From Hymenoscyphus infarciens (taxonomy: Eukaryota > Ascomycota > Leotiomycetes > Helotiales > Helotiaceae): DNA of 64,000 bases. The stretch covers positions 248,001 to 312,000 of the forward strand of contig LLCB01000021.1 of NCBI GenBank assembly GCA_001414345.1, in the 5' to 3' direction. Positions 21,283 to 32,549 of this stretch are shown here, piece by piece. Each line of letters opens with the position of its first letter. The first letter of the stretch is position 1. Below the pieces are notes generated by a model. The model was not told the DNA's origin. It did no database searches and saw nothing but the letters and a program-made list of their open reading frames with translations. The translations under genes were made by a program, and so were the position numbers.

Positions 21283-22741
21283 TGATAGCAGCTGCTCTGC
21301 TGCATAGCATGGTGGCGTTTTCTTGTGGTTTTGGAGTATCGGATAGACATGGAAAAAGAACGGATAGATAGGTTTAGAGTGATAGAGGGATATTATGACC
21401 TGATGATGCATTTGTATATTTCTCGTTAGCAGATAGAAAGTCGCATCAAAACATCAAAACATTATTACAACTACTGCTCTTTGATAAGAAAGTTGGACAT
21501 TGATATTACCTCCTTTGGTGAACATTGTGCAAATTGGTCAAGGATAAGCACGTTAAGAGGAATTGGAAACTCGCTTTCCCCATTACCTTGAACCCTTTCT
21601 ACTAATTATAATAACTGTCAGACAACATCTCGTACATTGAGATAATGGATGCCGACGAGCAATGGCCGAATTTCTGACATCAATGGCATACCGACTGGGT
21701 GGTCGTATTTTTGTACGAAAACTCCGGGGTAATCAAATTTGTGTAGAAAAAAAATGAGTATACCTGAATCAAATGTTTCTATTTTTTTTAAAAAAATTCA
21801 CTACATTGGGGTTTCGATGGGCATCCCATCACCCCGGAGAACAGCCTGTTTAATAGCTTGACAACCCCCCAAAGCTCTCAGAGCATCACCACTACAACTT
21901 GGCTCTTTTTTCAATTGTGTTGTCCATCCCCCCCCCCAAAACCTTGATGAACCCTTTTCATATCACAAAGCTCCAAGACTAATCCACAATTCCTTTTCCA
22001 CAACTGGAGGTGCAAGCTTAACTGTGGGGAGGAAAAAGTTGAGGTTGCGGGGTCTCCAAGTCTCCAAGACGGAAAAGGAAAACCCGCCGGGAAAATACTT
22101 ATCCCACCCATGCTTCCAACTACACGAGAGTTTGCCACCATATCCGACTTCCATTTCTATGCCAAATAACACAATTGTAATTATTAACAAAAAGGATTGA
22201 TGAGAACGCAAGCAATGACAAAGGAGAGGAACTGCGAACTTGATGTAGGAAATATACGGAGAGCTGAAAAGATGCACCGGCCACTAACTGAATTGAAGGA
22301 CTAGTTCAAGGCTGGGGTTTATTTGCAGGGGATGGGACGACCCAGCCGATGCTATCCTCTCTTGAATCCTTTCCCACTCACTCCACCATCTGTCGACAGC
22401 GGAAGTGATAAGGAATGGGTCAGTGAGTGGATGGGGTGAACATACATATTATCTCCTCCTGGCATTCTCTTCCCCTCGAAGTCCTATCTATCTATTTCGT
22501 GAATCACGAGAGTTGTCAACAACTTGTGTTATGACCAAATTCCACCTGAAGCATACCGAGTAACGAATAACTACATACCTATTCCCCAAATCACCATCAC
22601 ACGCCTCATTTAATCAACATCTATCATCAATTCGTCGCCTATCCTCGCCTGGATATAACGAGGTTAGGGTCCCCACACCTTCTATACCTTCCAACCAAGA
22701 AAGATCAATCGCAAAAACAACAACAAAAATAATCCAGAATC
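21283..22741. other. intergenic between qutD and qutC
   Basis: About 1.45 kb with poly-A/T runs (21750-21800), a C run at 21930-21939 and C/T-rich sequence just upstream of the next start. No supported gene. Confidence 0.4.
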
Positions 22742-23854
22742 ATGTCTTACAAACCAGCCATCGCCTCCCTCTCACTGGGCAGAGCCTGGCTCCACGACCT
22801 CCCTCCAAAATTCGCCGCAGCATCATCCGCCGGCCTCCCAGGCATAGAAATCTTCTTCGAAGACCTCCTCTACCTAGCCTCAACCTACCCAGGCGGCGAA
22901 TTCCTCTCATCAAACCAACTCCTCGCCGCACGTCAAATCCGTGCTCTCGCCGATGCACACTCCCTAACAATCATGGCCTTAGGCCCCTTCTCTGACGTCG
23001 AAGGCCTTCTCTGTCCTAAGAAGAAGGCGAAGAAAATGGAGGATTTGAAGACTTGGTTTGAGATGGCGAGAATTTTGGGAACGGACATCATTCAGATCCC
23101 CAGCACCTTCCAAAGTGAAGGGTTCACCGGAGATTTTGAGACTGTTGTCGGGGATTTGAGGGCAATTGCTGATTTGGGAGCGAAGGAAAACCCACCTGTT
23201 CGGTTTGCATATGAGAATTTGTGTTTTGGGACGTATCACGATACGTGGGAGAAAGCGTGGGCCATTGTAAAGGGTGTTAATCGACCAAATTTCGGATTAT
23301 GTCTTGATACATTCAACATCGCCGGACGAGGATGGGCCGACCCAGCTAGGGAAGACGGCAAAGTCGAGAACGCCGAGGAAGTGTTCGCTGAGAGTCTGAG
23401 AAATTTTGTCAAGGAAGTTGATGTAAAGAAGGTGTTTTATGTTCAAGTCGTCGATGCAGAAAGGATGAGAAATCCCCTGGTCAAAGGACATGCGTTCCAT
23501 GAAAACGGACAGAAGGCCAGGATGAGTTGGAGTCGGAACGCCAGACTGTTTATTTGCGAGGAAGGACGCGGAGGATATCTCCCTGTCATGAATGTGTTGA
23601 AAGCCATCTGTGACGAAAAGACTGGGCTAGGTTATAAAGGCTGGATATCGATGGAGTTCTTCAACCGAAGTTTGGTCGGGAAAGGATGTGATGTTCCAGC
23701 GGAACATGCAAAGAGGGCAGTTGAGTCCTGGAATAAATTGGTCAAAGTTATGGGATGGGAAGATAAAGTAGAGGCAGTAGCTCCTCGAAAGCGTGCCGGC
23801 GAACCCAAAGCAATGAACCAGTCGGCTCCAGTAGAGATATCAGCGCGGTTGTAA
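22742..23854 (+). CDS. qutC: 3-Dehydroshikimate dehydratase (quinate catabolism)
   Basis: A single exon encodes 370 aa from ATG 22742. The enzyme converts 3-dehydroshikimate to protocatechuate, feeding the beta-ketoadipate pathway. The sequence is a TIM-barrel AP-endonuclease-2 type fold: LSLGRAWLHDLPPKFAAA and IEIFFEDLLYLA at the N-terminus, FAYENLCFGTYHDTW with metal-ligand Glu/His candidates, LCLDTFNIAGR, and WISMEFFNRSL near the C-terminus. Length and motifs fit the fungal QutC/QA-4 enzyme, not the bacterial AsbF type. Codon use in the first 200 bases is C-rich compared with the rest. Confidence 0.9.
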   Translation: MSYKPAIASLSLGRAWLHDLPPKFAAASSAGLPGIEIFFEDLLYLASTYPGGEFLSSNQLLAARQIRALADAHSLTIMALGPFSDVEGLLCPKKKAKKMEDLKTWFEMARILGTDIIQIPSTFQSEGFTGDFETVVGDLRAIADLGAKENPPVRFAYENLCFGTYHDTWEKAWAIVKGVNRPNFGLCLDTFNIAGRGWADPAREDGKVENAEEVFAESLRNFVKEVDVKKVFYVQVVDAERMRNPLVKGHAFHENGQKARMSWSRNARLFICEEGRGGYLPVMNVLKAICDEKTGLGYKGWISMEFFNRSLVGKGCDVPAEHAKRAVESWNKLVKVMGWEDKVEAVAPRKRAGEPKAMNQSAPVEISARL

Positions 23855-24492
23855 GAAACTGACAATTGATTCCACTTGGGTTCACATTTGTATCTTTTTT
23901 AGCGGCATTGGGAGGCGTTGAATGTTGTCTTGGTATTTATAGCGTTACAATAAATAATCGTTACTTATGAAATCAGTCTCATTGTCTATGAAATAGTAAC
24001 AGGGGGATTTGAAAATTTTAAAAAAAATCGAAACATGCAAAGAAACCCCTCTCATGAATTACATTTCCGAGTCGACTAAAACAGGTTTATTTATGTTGGG
24101 GAAATTCTCAAAGAGAATTGATCTCGATCCTATATTCTTCATCCTAATGAAAGGCTGTAGCATACGCATGAATAAGGTGCTTGACAATCCCAAGGCCAAT
24201 GGCCATCAATCTTCAAACGCTCCGTTAGTAACAACTTTCTAGATGAAAATTGCTCCTGCGAACTCTACAGATCGCATCGTTTGGTAATAATTGAGGGATT
24301 TCAACCATATCACTGTTTGGAGGCGGAGGCGGGGTTGGAAATCAAATCATCGGTTTCTGCATTCTCTAAAAAACGCCGCCGTCATCTAGACGGGAACCTG
24401 CCTCTAGGCCCAATCATCCCAACGCCGCGCTGATGTGCATAAGGAAGAGAAATAGTTTAGCTTACATTCATAGTATCTCCCTGGCAAGCTCT
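23855..24492. other. intergenic, convergent 3' ends
   Basis: Spacer between the 3' ends of qutC and the PRPP synthetase gene. No feature seen. Confidence 0.4.
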
Positions 24493-26190
24493 TCAATCTC
24501 CAGCATGTGCAAATAGTGGAGATATTGTCTCGCCATAATGGTTCCTGCGAATAGCTTCAGCTAGAAGAGTTGAGAGATCCAAGACCACGAGTTTCTTCGC
24601 TGCTCTTGCTTGTTCTGGTTGTATGGGGAAGGAGTTGGTGACAACTATTGTGTCAATGCAGTCGCAGTTTTGAAGCTCTTCAAGTGATTCGCCTCCAAAT
24701 AAACCATGCGTGGCAATGCAATATACTTTTTTTGCACCACCACGTTTGACGACGCACTCGGCTGCAGCAATCCAACTTCCTGCCTTATCAATCATGTCAT
24801 CAACGAGGAACACTGTTCTGTTTCTGACGTCTCCAACAAGCGTGATCATTTGTTCCAAGGATGGGTCATTGAATCCTTCTTCCTCTTCATCAGAACTCGC
24901 AGCAGCATCCGCGGAGCCCCCGAGAGGATGCGCCTCGGTGTTGAAGAAGGAAGAGGCTCGTGACATCTCCATTGGATCATCATCAGGATTGTCGATCATC
25001 GTTGAGGTGGACATGGCTGATTGTGTAGGCGAAGGATAGTCATCAGGAACAACGTGGCCTTGGACAAGTCTTCCTTGTGTAATATCTCGGGCTCGTTCAT
25101 CGGTAAACTCGCCGTCTTCTTCAAGTGGGGTTGATCGAGGGGGAGGCAATGTTTGGGCGCGAGTGAGGGGTGAGCTGGTGTTGACGGAACTATCAGTTGC
25201 GGATCGAAGGCGGGGAGACTGTATGATTGGGCTTCTCCATGATGAACTGCTGTCCTGTTGCGAGTGGCCTCCCCTCGTAGAAGGTGCTCCATTTATATAG
25301 GACTGATCAGACCTGGATTCGGTACTCGGCTGGGCTTTTGATTGACGACCATTATTAGGCTTGTCCTTTTCCTTGTCCGCAGTACCTATCACCAACTTGC
25401 TGACGTCTGAATCAAGCTCTGAATCAGGTACTGCAAAGCCATCTAGTCGTCGCATAATCATGCTTTGAGTCATATTGCCTCCCACACGGCGTTTGTCTGT
25501 TGTGACCATGCCAAAATTGAGCTTCAAGGCATCAGCCAAAGATGTCACCCTCTTTGTTCCACCCGCATTTTTCGACACACAGACGGCTTCCCGCCATGCA
25601 GGAACATTATGCCTGATCCATCTCGCAATTATAGGTTCTGCGTGTAGGTTGTCGACTGGGCACTTGAAGAAGCCCTGCATTTGGGAAGCGTGGAGGTCGA
25701 TTGTGATAACATGGTTGACACCAGCCACATTGAGCAAATTGGCAAGCATGCGAGCAGTGATCGCTCCTCTGTGGGATTTCTTCTTCGACTGTCTGCTGTA
25801 GGGGAAGTAGGGTAAGACAGCTTCGCAGACCAGTTAGCTTTCCTTCATTTGGGCTTTGATGCTATTTAGAAGCTCACCAGTGATTTTGTTTGCAGAGCCT
25901 CCTTTGCAAGCTGAGATCAAGATCAGAAGCTCCATAATGCTATCGTTGATCTTTCGACTACCCGATTGAACAACGAAGACATCTTTTTCCCTGATGCTGG
26001 TCATGATCTTGACACTTGTCTCGCCCTGTGGTGCTGGTCAGCCTTGTTCCTGTCGGCGGACCAACTGGACTGCATTCACATTTGCAAACTGGGAGAGCTC
26101 GACTGCAGCTGGGGCCATGCTGAGATTGGCGCATATTTGGTGGGTGAGAGCAGGGCATGAGCTCCCAGCGAAAATCAACGTGTTTCTCAT
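24493..26190 (-). CDS. Ribose-phosphate pyrophosphokinase, PRS1/PRS5-type with non-homologous insertion
   Basis: Exons 26190-26080, 26025-25878 and 25820-24493 are phase-consistent and give 528 aa. The protein makes, or helps make, PRPP for nucleotide and His/Trp synthesis. Visible motifs are MRNTLIFAGSSCPAL, FANGETSVKI, VFVVQSGS, the loop PYFPYSRQSKKKSHRGAITARMLANLL, ITIDLHASQMQGFF and VGDVRNRTVFLVDDMID. About 150 Ser/acidic-rich residues (after IGTADKEKDKP, ending at EEEEGFNDPSLEQ) interrupt the fold, as in the NHR insertions of yeast Prs1/Prs5. The PRPP loop reads DDMIDKAGS instead of the usual DDMIDTAGT, which points to a Prs1/Prs5-like subunit of a hetero-oligomer. Confidence 0.87.
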
Positions 26191-26691
26191 TTTGGGCTGC
26201 CCTGTGGAGGTTCTTTTGTGGTAAAAATCCTTTTGAAGCCTCCGTCAACACGCTAACTTTTTGAAGTGGAGAGGGAGGAGAATTTATATGGATTTCTGCC
26301 ACTTAGGCGGTGAGTCAAAAACCAAACCTGCACAAAGAAGTCAGAGCCACAACCAGGCCAACGAAGCTTTATATGCAAGTGGGGGTTCCAATTAATTATA
26401 ACAGTATGTTGTTTAAATTTGATCTCAACATTAGAAGGGCTATGTACCCACATGCCCCCTTTACAGGGACTGAAAAAACGTCGAAATTTCCTCCTGCGTA
26501 GAACCTCGCCCCTCTATGGAGACAATAGTATCCAAAAGAGCTCACAAAAATACCAAAACTTTTTACAATAAACCCTAAGTAGCTTATAAATGACAGACCA
26601 AAGTTGCGTCTATTTTGATTGTTCTCTTGTAGTTTTCTAGTTTTAGAACTTTTTTTCATGGGAACAAAATCCCCCACCAGGCAAATAGATA
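26191..26691. other. intergenic
   Basis: Upstream region of the PRPP synthetase gene and 3' region of the next minus-strand gene. Nothing further seen. Confidence 0.4.
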
Positions 26692-27999
26692 TCAATCAAG
26701 CTTCTGTCTAAGAAACTCAAAAATATCACTGAGCATCTTGTCAGAGTACCAGTGTCCTAATCCTTCATATTGCACCATCTTGACATCAGCCTCTAAAAGA
26801 TACAGGCAAGTCATGGCTTCTCTCCCTACCTCAATACCTACTTTCTCGTCTTCAGTGCCATGTCCCAAGAATATAGGTATCTTCTGAAAGACCAGCTGAG
26901 TATTATCCCTCATGTTGATCTCTTCTCTGAGAAACGAAAGAGCCTAATTGATCGAACTGTCAATAACCATCTCGAAGTAATGATTTCTGACCCTCGACTC
27001 GGTACTAAGCACTCCGTTGAAATGGACAGCCGCATAATGCCTATATCTTAAACGCTTGTTTAAGTTCCACCAAACAACGATGGCAATCATTCATATTAAC
27101 CAAAAGATCTGGAATAAATCATAATGCCGTACTAGAAATTTTGAACCATCAAAAGTCTCTGCTGCACTTGGCTGAGTACCAAAGTTTTGGGCATTGGAGG
27201 TAGAACTTTGTTGGATTACACATACCTGGGCTAGTGACTTCTCTTTACCTAAATCATCGGGAGATTTGGCATCGCTCTGGAAAGGGTCATCATGGCCAAA
27301 TGGATCGGCTTCGAAAGCAGCATCAGGTTTGATGAAATCTTCCATGTGATTCGTGAACGGTAAATATCCACACATCCCAACCTAAGTCAAGTCAGATTGG
27401 GACTGTTACTTGCTCCCGACGATCAGAAGCATGGTTTTACTTACTGTTGCAGCGAAAGGTGTTCCATCCCATGTAAGAAGTGCAGTTAAACTCGTAGCAC
27501 ATCCTTGGCTCAACCCCCATAGGACAACATTTTTTCCAACCAGGTCAGTTTCCCGTTGCAAAATTCCGTGAATATATCTGCAGCTCTTTTTCCTTGGTTA
27601 GTACTGATTCAGAGGAGAGCTCAGTGCAATAGATACCTTCTCAAGACCATCTCTCATCAAATCTTGACGTTTGAAGCGTGCTGCCATATGCCACATATCA
27701 AACCATTGGTGGGTGTAGGAGCGTTTGTAAATAGTAGCACGAGTCTTAGGTGCAGTGAGAAATATGAGCTTCGCGTGAGGAAAAGCCCCTTGGAGTTTCT
27801 CCCCTGAAGTGGTTACGCATTCGAGAAGGGGAGGGCCAAATTTCTCAGCTGTAGAACCACGTCCATGCAGGATGATAAACGTATGTCGGTGCTCCTCTTT
27901 TGGGGGAACAATTACAGGTGGTGGAAATTGACCAGGGAGGTCTTTTACTGTTGAGCGTGAGAACAGGCTTCCATAGGTTGCCCCTTCTTGGGAAGCCAT
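26692..27999 (-). CDS. Acyl-protein thioesterase/carboxylesterase-like alpha/beta hydrolase
   Basis: Four exons on the minus strand (27999-27637, 27585-27445, 27381-27226, 26943-26692) give 303 aa. The second acceptor (AAAAAG) is weak but restores phase and the expected helix. The order of motifs is that of the phospholipase/carboxylesterase family: HTFIILHGRGSTAEKF, IFLTAPKTRATIYKRSYTHQWFDMW, the nucleophile elbow GLSQG, GMCGYLPF, then PIFLGHGTEDEKV with the acid and GLGHWYS with the histidine. Such enzymes remove acyl groups from proteins or lysophospholipids. The intron between exons 3 and 4 is long for this locus (about 280 nt) but holds nothing I recognise. Confidence 0.8.
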
Positions 28000-28170
28000 T
28001 TTTGCGGCTGTAAACTTGGATTCATTGTTATGTATGCTCGATGGTGGTGGTTTGACGTTGGGGGGGGTTTTGTTGGTCTATGAAGAAGCTATGTGTGGCG
28101 CATGCTGAGCCTCACCACAGACTGAAATCAAACCACACTTCCTCCACGAAGCATTTTCACGATCTGTTCT
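28000..28170. promoter_or_regulatory. Short divergent promoter
   Basis: Only 171 bases separate the start codons of the divergently transcribed hydrolase and asteroid-type genes, so the two must share promoter sequence. Confidence 0.5.
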
Positions 28171-30156
28171 ATGGGCATCCCTCGCCTAACCAAGGCATTG
28201 CGTCCGTATGCGGCATCGGGGCCTCTGGAATCTCACGAGGTGGTCATCGATGGACCTGCTTTTTGCTACCACATTTATCACGTTTTCTTGAGTGCGAGGA
28301 AACAGTCCAGGAATCAATTCGAGACAGCAATTACCAGCCTCGAACTGGCTAATTGTGCTCTTGCATGGCTCGATACTCTGCGGGCCAGTAAACTAACTAT
28401 GTTTGTGCTCTGCTACCCCTCATACCCCGAATATCCAACCCCTCTAACTTGCTGCAGAAGAAATATTTACTTTGACGGTTTCCTGCCATCCACGAAATAC
28501 GATACCAGAATCGAGAGACTTATTAGGCAAACCCAACAGTTGAAAGCCTACCATGCCGCATTTCCAATTACCCCATGCTCATCGCCCGCCTCGTTGTCCC
28601 CTCCAACTTCACACGAACTATTCACCTGTCCCCCTGTCCCCGAACGACTTACGAGGCTTCCTCCAGTTCCATTCCTTGTACCAGCGATCCTAGAGGCCCT
28701 CAGGTACTCTGCCGAATATAGAAATATTACGAAGGTAGTCCCAGGCGAGGCAGACGAATACTGTGCCGCTTCTTTGAAGCACAATGGAGGCATAGCATTT
28801 ACAGGGGATTCAGATCTTCTCGTCCATGATATTGGCCAAGGATCTATTGTGTTTTTCAAAGATATTGAGAGAGACTCTGGAGCCCTCAAGAGCCTGATAT
28901 ATCACCCTGCGGAAATATCTGCTAGACTGGAGTTACCAGCTCCATATGGCTTACAGTCTTTTGCGTTTGAGTTGAAAATGGATGTTCAAGCATCATTCCC
29001 TGAGCTTCTCGCACGAACAAAGACATCCCAGTCTACAAAAAATAACCCCGAGGATTTTGCAGAGTTCAAAAAGGAATACGGCTGCAAGTTAGGTCAATCC
29101 AGCGTTGATGATGAGGGATCTCTGGAAGTTTTACAAAGCTTAGATCCGCGCATATCGGAATATGTCCTTCAAATCCCCCTGTTCGCTAAACTTGCAGGTC
29201 AAGCTCCCAGTGGTATAACTCCTCATATATTTCTCCCTTTCGTGTTTGGCTCTCCTACAAGGACTAGCGCCTGGGAAATGTCTCAAACAGTCCGACAGTT
29301 GGCATATGGGCTTGTCAGTTTGGTTTTACCACAAGGACAGATTATTTTAACCGTTTTTGAGCATCGTAGGCAAGAAACAGAATCGAGTGGGAGAGAGCTA
29401 CAGCTCCCAGTTCATGATGTCCCAGAAGCATGCCAAACTCTTTTGACGCTGCTCACACAAATCGAATTAAAGCTACCTCGGCTGTCGAAAACCGAATTTT
29501 GGATAGCTGTATCCGTCTGTGAAGATATTGAGTGGTGTCACCAACATTCAAAGCCTGCAACGGGTCCACTTGTCAGACACCAAGCCATTCTGCTGGAAGA
29601 CAAATCGCATAAGAATCTTAGCTGGGAGATCTTGCAATTTCTTGCTCAGTTACAAAGCACAGTGGGTCCGAGTTAATATTACCCTTTTCGGGTTGATTTT
29701 GGAGGAATAAGACACTATTTCCTCTTCAGACAGCTTTGTTTCCTTCCTACTACCCTACTCATTCCTCAAACATACTTCTAGAAATGGCAATACTGACTCC
29801 GAGATTTTCCGCAGTTCTACTCTTTTAGAATTCTCAAGTTTGTCCTGGCCTTGGTTGTTTCGAGATTCGTTGGTACGTTGCCACGGCCAATCTTGCAGTT
29901 ACGAGATCAGTTGGATTCTCTCCCTCCGTTGGCCGATTTTCCAGAACTGGGTCAAGCGCTTCCAATCATCAAAATGATCAAGGATAGGGATATAGCAAAG
30001 GTCGCACACAATATTTTGGGGATTGAAGTGCCACAGATCACTGTTACACCGCAAGTTTCCCGGCGGGAAGCAAAGCGAAAACAGAAAGCTGGGAATGATA
30101 TGTCACAGGGAAGAAATCGCTCGAGTAATCCGTTCGCTTTGCTCGAGACGGATTGA
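28171..30156 (+). CDS. Asteroid-type XPG/FEN1-like (PIN-domain) protein
   Basis: Two exons (28171-29661 and 29815-30156) give 610 aa. The N-terminus MGIPRLTKALRPYA plus VVIDGPAFCYHIYH is the XPG-N start with the first metal-ligand Asp. EADEYCAASLKHNGGIAFTGDSDLLVHD is the XPG-I motif with its acidic cluster, as in Asteroid-domain proteins. The 153-nt intron was chosen because it joins LAQLQST to FYSFRILKFVLALV in phase, which resembles the family's C-terminal helix. The tail is basic (SRREAKRKQK). The family is structure-specific-nuclease-like, but biochemical activity of fungal members is not established. The intron contains a stop-free frame, so retention is possible. Confidence 0.72.
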
Positions 30157-30966
30157 GAGTGGGTTTGTTCCTCGTTTGTACCGCAGATTGGAAAACCTGG
30201 GAGATGGGCAGCCATACTTCGTCCCACCGTGGCATTGCAGAATATGTGGCATACCTTACTGTGAGGAATATTTCTCTCCCAGACTCCTTGATTTAATTCT
30301 CTTCACACCCATCAAAAGAGGTTGCTGGACCCTGACATGTGTATTGCCATTTCTCCAGTTTGAATATCCTTTTTTAAATGTATCAATAGGAACCCTCAGG
30401 GATCCAGTATTGTTTTGCAGATCTGGGTGGTACTTTGTAGTCATCGAAAACCATAAATACCGCAACTTGAGCGCTTTATGCCCCTACAAAAGCTTCACAG
30501 ATACTTTTCGAAAAACCCACTTGCTTTTCATCTTTGTTATTTTCTTTCTTGAAGTTTCAGTCCCCTTGAAGATGTAGTACTTTTGATGTTTAGGAGCTCG
30601 CTATTGCGACAGGCCCTATGAGCTCGCCAGCCGCTCGGTCAGTGTGTCACTCCAACGAGGAAAATCACCATCAGCCAACCCACTGCTATTGTTGGTTCAT
30701 TCGTTATCGTCTCGGGGAGTTGATCAACTGACGATTTGCCAAGTAGAACACCTTCACGAGTTCGAAAAGTGATCCTGGTTACTGGGTCTAAAAAGACAAT
30801 ATTGGGCACATATATGATGTACCATTTTTAGGACCGATAATCCTGAGGGGAGAATAAGAAATATACTATTAGAGAAGTAAAGTAAACACTCGGGTCGAAT
30901 TTTGAGGTCTTGCTAACAATATTGTAGTCTATGAAGCTGCCACTACTCCCGACTAGATAGTTCATT
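30157..30966. other. intergenic
   Basis: No supported gene. Overlapping open frames near 30023-30577 are shadows or lack a plausible protein. Confidence 0.4.
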
Positions 30967-31647
30967 ATGGGAATGGTGCTGCAGAACCCCAACCCGCTAT
31001 TCGTATCTGGCAGGTATCGAATTGACTCCTCCAGAGCTTCCAAATCCTCAGCATGCCTTGCAGGTCAATCCACAAGGATGGGTACCTTCGGCGTTTTCAT
31101 GGCAAAGCAAGCTTTCTTGAACGCGGGCCAGAACGCGCATGAGCGATTTATTTGCAGCTGCCAGCAGCGCAGAGCTGCAAGCTATCACCTGCATACCATA
31201 CGCCAATCTCAGGGATCGACATCAAAGTACTCCGAGCTTCGCGTTCCGATTAGCTGCTGGTTATTTATCCTTGGGATTTCTCCGTTGTCAAAAAGATTTG
31301 GGCAAATCTTTTCCATGCCTCCAAGCTACAATGGGACTCTGCTTATCCTGTCAAATCAAATATATGCCTCATGGTGGGGGCTGGGGCTGCGGGTGCCGCA
31401 CCTGAGAACAACCCCGCAGCCTCATGGATTTTTAGGGCAGGGATTCGTGCTTTTCAGAGGAACCATACATGGATTTCTCGCATCCATCTACTCGGTGCTA
31501 ACGCTAACAACAGCGGATACAATTCCAACCGACAAATTGAATTTTTTATGGTGGACATGTCAAGTGATGGAAAAACACACCGCCGTGCGGAAGCAATCCT
31601 GTCGTGGCAAGTACAGGCTGTACCTAGGTGAGCAGATTTCAAGGTGA
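30967..31647 (+). CDS. Doubtful open reading frame
   Basis: An ATG-started 226-codon frame with no recognisable domain. The other two forward frames are also long and open here, and none shows a clear coding signature. It may be a non-coding or decayed stretch. Listed only because of its length; function unknown. Confidence 0.2.
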   Translation: MGMVLQNPNPLFVSGRYRIDSSRASKSSACLAGQSTRMGTFGVFMAKQAFLNAGQNAHERFICSCQQRRAASYHLHTIRQSQGSTSKYSELRVPISCWLFILGISPLSKRFGQIFSMPPSYNGTLLILSNQIYASWWGLGLRVPHLRTTPQPHGFLGQGFVLFRGTIHGFLASIYSVLTLTTADTIPTDKLNFLWWTCQVMEKHTAVRKQSCRGKYRLYLGEQISR

Positions 31648-32549
31648 CACTCGTTTGATGAAATGGCTAGGGACTAGCACAAATGTTGCCACTGGTTTAT
31701 TGTTGTACTAACGGAGCTAAGCACCATTCGGCATCTAGATGCGATCAATGACATTGGCATCGCAAGAAGGCTAATCGTGCACACAATACATTTTTGACTG
31801 TATCTCATGCTACGCGAGGGGGCTGCCCAGACTTCACTGCCAGGCGATCGAGACTGACCGCCAAGTTGGGGAGCACTGTCAAAGCCCGTCAAGCTTTCAT
31901 TTCAGGCTTGTTTAAGTGGGCGGTAAACCTTGCGTCGATCATTCATTGCGAATATCGAACGCCGATATCAGGACAATTCCCACCGAAAACACACGCTGTT
32001 TCCGACTGCGTGGAAAACGGTGTAACTTGAACTTGACAATCGACATGAAGGTGTGGGCCGGAAAGGCGATATTATTGGCCCCCCACGCGGGGGAAGATGT
32101 GGCCAATGATGAACTACTCCATGCTGCAAGCGCTATCTTAGAATCAAGTGAATCTTGCTCGCTTCATCTGTCCTTGAATCAGGTCTGACTCTAAGTCAAT
32201 TCCAAATTCTTTTGCGCGCCATCGGAGCTCCAGAGCTTTTACAAAATATCCGATTCCTTGATTCTTTGAAACCTCGTTTGTCCTTACATCAGGTACGCCT
32301 CTCTGTCCTCGCTTCTGTTCATATCGCAGCGAAACCTGGAGTCTTTTTTAATCGTCTTATTCACATCAGGTTCTTGAAGACGTTTTCTGTTGCACATCGA
32401 GCAAAATCTGGAGCTTTTGCATTACGTGCCTCCCCGTATCAGGTTCTTTTGTCTCGAGTGTGTTGCACTTCGCGTAAAGTCTAGACGCATTCACGATATC
32501 GCAGCGACAAGACCTTCTGGAAATAGGCTTTGGCCGCATTTTTCAAGGC
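31648..32549. repeat. Upstream region of HAK gene with degenerate tandem repeats
   Basis: At 32320-32392 and 32393-32465 lie two consecutive units of about 73 bp. Each has the order CATCG/CGCAG-AGC, then CTGGAG-CTTTT, then ATCAGGTTCTT, then TGTTG. A more diverged copy precedes them (about 32217-32320, with GAGCTCCAGAGCTTTT and ACATCAGGTACG). They sit within 350 bp upstream of the transporter start, so they are promoter or 5' UTR sequence. No gene is supported in the rest of the region. Confidence 0.5.

Noticed and set aside
29690..29850. Stop-free frame within the asteroid-gene intron region
   Set aside because: Splicing 29661 to 29815 gives the expected conserved helix, and the open frame reads as chance.
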